From contig NZ_JAPENL010000001.1 of NCBI RefSeq assembly GCF_026342015.1, positions 806,001 to 870,000 on the forward strand: 64,000 bases of DNA, given 5' to 3'. This stretch comes from Micromonospora lupini. Its GTDB lineage: Bacteria > Actinomycetota > Actinomycetes > Mycobacteriales > Micromonosporaceae. The translations under genes were made by a program, and so were the position numbers. The notes under the pieces were generated by a model. That model did not search any database and had not been told where the DNA came from. It was given only the letters and a program-made list of their open reading frames with translations. Below are positions 61,728 to 64,000 of this stretch, in pieces. Position 1 is the stretch's first letter. The number at the start of each line of letters is the position of its first letter.

Positions 61728-62902
61728 CCGCCGTCCCGCTCACGCGGACCATGCCAGTCGAGGCAGACGACGACGGCGTCGTCGCGCAAATCGGAATCCG
61801 CGTGGTAGGCGTGCAGTTCGCGCATCACCGTACCAACCGCCTCGGTCGCCGGCTGCAACCGCGTGGCCCGCAGGGATCGGGCCATCATCCGCTGCCCGTA
61901 CGGCTCCCGCCCCGCCGGCTCGGCCGCCCACACGCCGTCGCTGACGACGAAGACGCGGTCACCCGGGGCGAGCGGGAACTCCTGCAGCTCGTAGCGGGTC
62001 TCGGCGAACATGCCCAGCGGCAGCTGCTGCTCCAGCTTCATCGGCTCGACAGTCGCGCCCCGCATCCGCAGCAGGTGCGGCGAACCGGCGTCGACAGCCC
62101 GCACCCGCCCGGTGCGGATGTCCAGCTCAAGCAGCAGCGTGGCCACGTGCCGGCGACCCCGGTGCTGGTAGTAGACCGTGTCCGAGGCCAGCTCCGCCTG
62201 CTCCACGAGGCCACCGCCGGAACGGCGGGCGTTGCGCATCGCGTTCACGGTGACCGCCGTCAGCAGCGACGCGGCCAGACCACTGCCCTCGCCGTTGAGC
62301 ACCGTCAGGGTGAGCCGGTCACCGTCCAACGACCAGTCGAAGTGGTCCCCACCGACCGTGTACGCCGGTTCCAACTGCCCGGCCAGGTGAAAGGCGTGGT
62401 GCGCCACGCTTCGACCGGGCAGCAGGTCCCACTGCATCTCGGCGGCCATGCTGAGCCGCTCCCGGCGACGTGCCCGCCGGTAACGGTCGGTCTCCCGGTC
62501 CGCGGCACGCATCGCCACCGCCAGGTCCCCGGCCATGTCCGTGGCACGGCCGGTGACGGCCGCGCCCGGCACCGTCGGCAGCTCGATGAGCAGCACACCC
62601 AGCCGCTCCCCCCACACCGTCAGCGGCAGGTAGAGCCGGCACGCGCCGTCCTCGAGCCCGTCGCGCACCGGCTGCTGGCTGGAGAAGCAGCGCTGCGCCA
62701 CGGTGTGCTGGGCCAGGGCGCCGGCCGCCGGCAGGTCCGGATCCAGCACCGGCCAGAGCCCGCTGATGCGGTAGTCGGCGACGAACACGTCGGTGCGCAA
62801 CGCGCCCAACGCCGACCGGATCGCCCGGTCCGCCGCCTCCGCCAACTGGTCGGGCGCGGCCTCACGCAGCGCGCGCGACACCCCGTCCGGCGCGTCCACC
62901 AT
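61724..62902 (-). CDS. SpoIIE/RsbU-like PP2C phosphatase with an altered metal site
   Basis: The 392-residue protein has a GAF-like N-terminal half (AADRAIRSALGALRTDVFVA region) and a SpoIIE-type PP2C domain: RRERLSMAAEMQWDLLPGRS, VGGDHFDWSLDG, DRVFVVSDGVWAAE and DLRDDAVVVCLDW. In active members the core reads GDxxGHG; here it is VLNGEGSGLAASLL, so the metal-binding Asp is replaced by Asn. It may be inactive or act as a sensor in anti-sigma/anti-anti-sigma control. GGAGGG lies upstream of the ATG at 62902. It overlaps the MarR gene. Confidence 0.88.
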   Translation of the reverse strand: MVDAPDGVSRALREAAPDQLAEAADRAIRSALGALRTDVFVADYRISGLWPVLDPDLPAAGALAQHTVAQRCFSSQQPVRDGLEDGACRLYLPLTVWGERLGVLLIELPTVPGAAVTGRATDMAGDLAVAMRAADRETDRYRRARRRERLSMAAEMQWDLLPGRSVAHHAFHLAGQLEPAYTVGGDHFDWSLDGDRLTLTVLNGEGSGLAASLLTAVTVNAMRNARRSGGGLVEQAELASDTVYYQHRGRRHVATLLLELDIRTGRVRAVDAGSPHLLRMRGATVEPMKLEQQLPLGMFAETRYELQEFPLAPGDRVFVVSDGVWAAEPAGREPYGQRMMARSLRATRLQPATEAVGTVMRELHAYHADSDLRDDAVVVCLDWHGPRERDGG

Positions 62903-62977
62903 GGTTGGTCGTCCCTCCAGAAACTTGCTACAGGGCAAGCATCATACGGACGCCGCCGGAGCACCGGTCGCCGCGGG

Positions 62978-63724
62978 TCAGTCGGCGCCCCGCGTCGCCA
63001 GTACGCCATGGAAGGCGTCCGGCACGTCGGCGGGCGGGCCTGCGGGCCGCCACCGGTGGACTCCGACGATCCCGTCCGACGTCGGCGTCCACCGGCCCAG
63101 CAGCGGAGCGAACGCGGCCGGGGGACGCATCCGAAACGCCGGGCCCATCATCGCCAACGCCTGCGGATGCGCGGCCAACTCCTCGGTGTCGAAGTCCACC
63201 GCCAACAGGCTGCCCGGGGCCGCGGCCGCGTACACCTCGTCGAGGGTGCGCGTGAGCGTGACGTCGTCGAGGAACGCGGCAAGCCCGAGGAAGACCACCC
63301 CCACCGGCCGCCGCCCCCACCCGGGGACGAATCGGTGCAGCTGAGCCGGGTCGATCGTGCCGATGTCGGTGGCGTCGCCGTAGCCGTAGCCCGCGCGGTC
63401 GCTGTCGGCGAGGATCCGCTGCCCCAGCCGGATGGTGACCGGGTCGACGTCGGTGTAGAGCACTGTGGCCTCGGCGGCGACCTCGTGCACGTTGCCCCTC
63501 GTGGGCACGCCCGCGCCGAACACCAGGAACCCGTCCACGCCCTGCTCGACCATCGCCCGCACCGCCCGGCCGAGAAAAGCCCGCAGCTCCCGGAAGACCG
63601 GCGCGCACGGCCCGTACGCCTGCTCGAAGGCGCCCGCGGCGGCCACGTCGACGTCGAAGTGGTGCTCCCCGCCGAGCCAAAAGTCGATCATGCGAGCGGT
63701 GCTCGGCTCGTCCGGTTCACCCAT
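62978..63724 (-). CDS. DUF574 SAM-dependent methyltransferase-like protein
   Basis: The 248-residue protein matches the actinomycete DUF574 family: SMGEPDEPSTARMIDFWLGG at the start, the SAM loop region FLVFGAGVPTRGNVHEVAA, VLYTDVDPVTIRLGQRI and LDDVTLTRTLDEVYAAAAPG. The family is abundant in Streptomyces and Micromonospora, and a SAM fold is seen in structures; targets are unknown. The ATG at 63724 follows GGAGGAG. It is upstream of the phosphatase-MarR pair on the same strand. Confidence 0.9.
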   Translation of the reverse strand: MGEPDEPSTARMIDFWLGGEHHFDVDVAAAGAFEQAYGPCAPVFRELRAFLGRAVRAMVEQGVDGFLVFGAGVPTRGNVHEVAAEATVLYTDVDPVTIRLGQRILADSDRAGYGYGDATDIGTIDPAQLHRFVPGWGRRPVGVVFLGLAAFLDDVTLTRTLDEVYAAAAPGSLLAVDFDTEELAAHPQALAMMGPAFRMRPPAAFAPLLGRWTPTSDGIVGVHRWRPAGPPADVPDAFHGVLATRGAD

Positions 63725-63836
63725 CGACGACGCTCCTCCCGTCCGGTCGCCGCCAGCGTACCGACCGGGGCCCGACCGGCGGTATCGCTCCGCCGCGCCG
63801 CCACGCCCGCGATACTGGCCCGGCGGGAGGTGGGCG

Positions 63837-64000
63837 GTGAACTCGGCGGACAGCGCGGCGGTGGTGGTCGGCGTGGACGGCTCGGAGCCGTCCCTGCGCG
63901 CGGTGCGCCTGGCCGCCACCGAAGCCGTCCGTCGCCATCGGCCGCTGCGGGTGGTGCACGGGTTCATCTGGCCGCTGCTGCACGTGCCCGTCTCCCCCGC
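63837..64000 (+). CDS. Universal stress protein, 5' part
   Basis: The window ends inside this gene. From a GTG at 63837, with GGGAGG just upstream, it reads SAAVVVGVDGSEPSLRAVRL and AATEAVRRHRPLRVVHGFIW, the typical UspA start with the ATP-binding Asp. It is divergent from the DUF574 gene. The visible 54 residues suit a single or tandem Usp domain. Confidence 0.85.
   Translation, partial: MNSADSAAVVVGVDGSEPSLRAVRLAATEAVRRHRPLRVVHGFIWPLLHVPVSP

Overview
The window looks like chromosomal DNA from a high-GC actinomycete, most likely a member of the Micromonosporaceae (Micromonospora-like). The reasons are the very high G+C, third codon positions that are nearly all G or C, many GTG starts, and the gene families present: DUF881/small-basic-protein, GarA-type FHA, FtsR, DUF574 methyltransferase, DUF5999, a DUF397 remnant and LtrA-type membrane proteins. 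This is an inference; there is no rRNA or other strong taxonomic marker. I saw no tRNA, rRNA or CRISPR array, and no complete insertion sequence.

Region 1 to 27 kb is a mosaic of small accessory and housekeeping units. It holds a truncated large ATPase regulator (1-2239), an orphan thiopeptide-type dehydratase-C protein, an NmrA-like oxidoreductase divergent from an Rrf2 regulator with two clear palindromic operators, a GT39-like membrane protein, and an aldo/keto reductase with DinB and GNAT genes. It continues with an MFS/MarR divergent pair, a WYL regulator, a free-standing tyrosine recombinase, an AidB-like acyl-CoA dehydrogenase and a tandem pair of LtrA proteins. Thymidine kinase, a UMF1 transporter, a GDPD and lipid/SDR genes follow. 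Gene remnants (DUF397, a possible HxlR tail) show local decay.

Region 27 to 46 kb holds cydAB behind a long dyad-symmetric site, an Eis-like acetyltransferase, a scar made of two truncated genes (31.6-32.1 kb), peroxiredoxin, patatin and SDR genes, and an OFA-type transporter with its 41-residue partner. It continues with zwf, two further tyrosine-recombinase-era features (recombinase at 41.1 kb and a frameshifted neighbour), a TauE/SafE exporter, a 161-bp MITE-like element whose CTAG target duplication supplies the stop codon of def, pabB, and a DUF5999 gene.

Region 46 to 64 kb is the most conserved part. gcvP is preceded by a single-aptamer glycine riboswitch. Then come a sirtuin, a MerR-PP2C fusion, and a three-gene unit of truncated haemoglobin, flavohaemoprotein and a DivIVA-like coiled-coil protein. 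Next, in one direction, lie pgsA-like, DUF881, sbp, DUF881, gcvH, GarA, FtsR, DUF151 and a second MerR, which matches from memory the order Rv1822-Rv1830 of Mycobacterium tuberculosis. The window ends with a MarR/SpoIIE-phosphatase pair, a DUF574 methyltransferase and the start of a universal stress protein.

No large biosynthetic, phage or defence island is evident. The most unusual items are the MITE at def, the globin-DivIVA operon, the MerR-PP2C fusion, the SpoIIE-type phosphatase with an apparently altered metal-binding position, and the tight operator architectures at 4.5, 27.8 and 41.1 kb.
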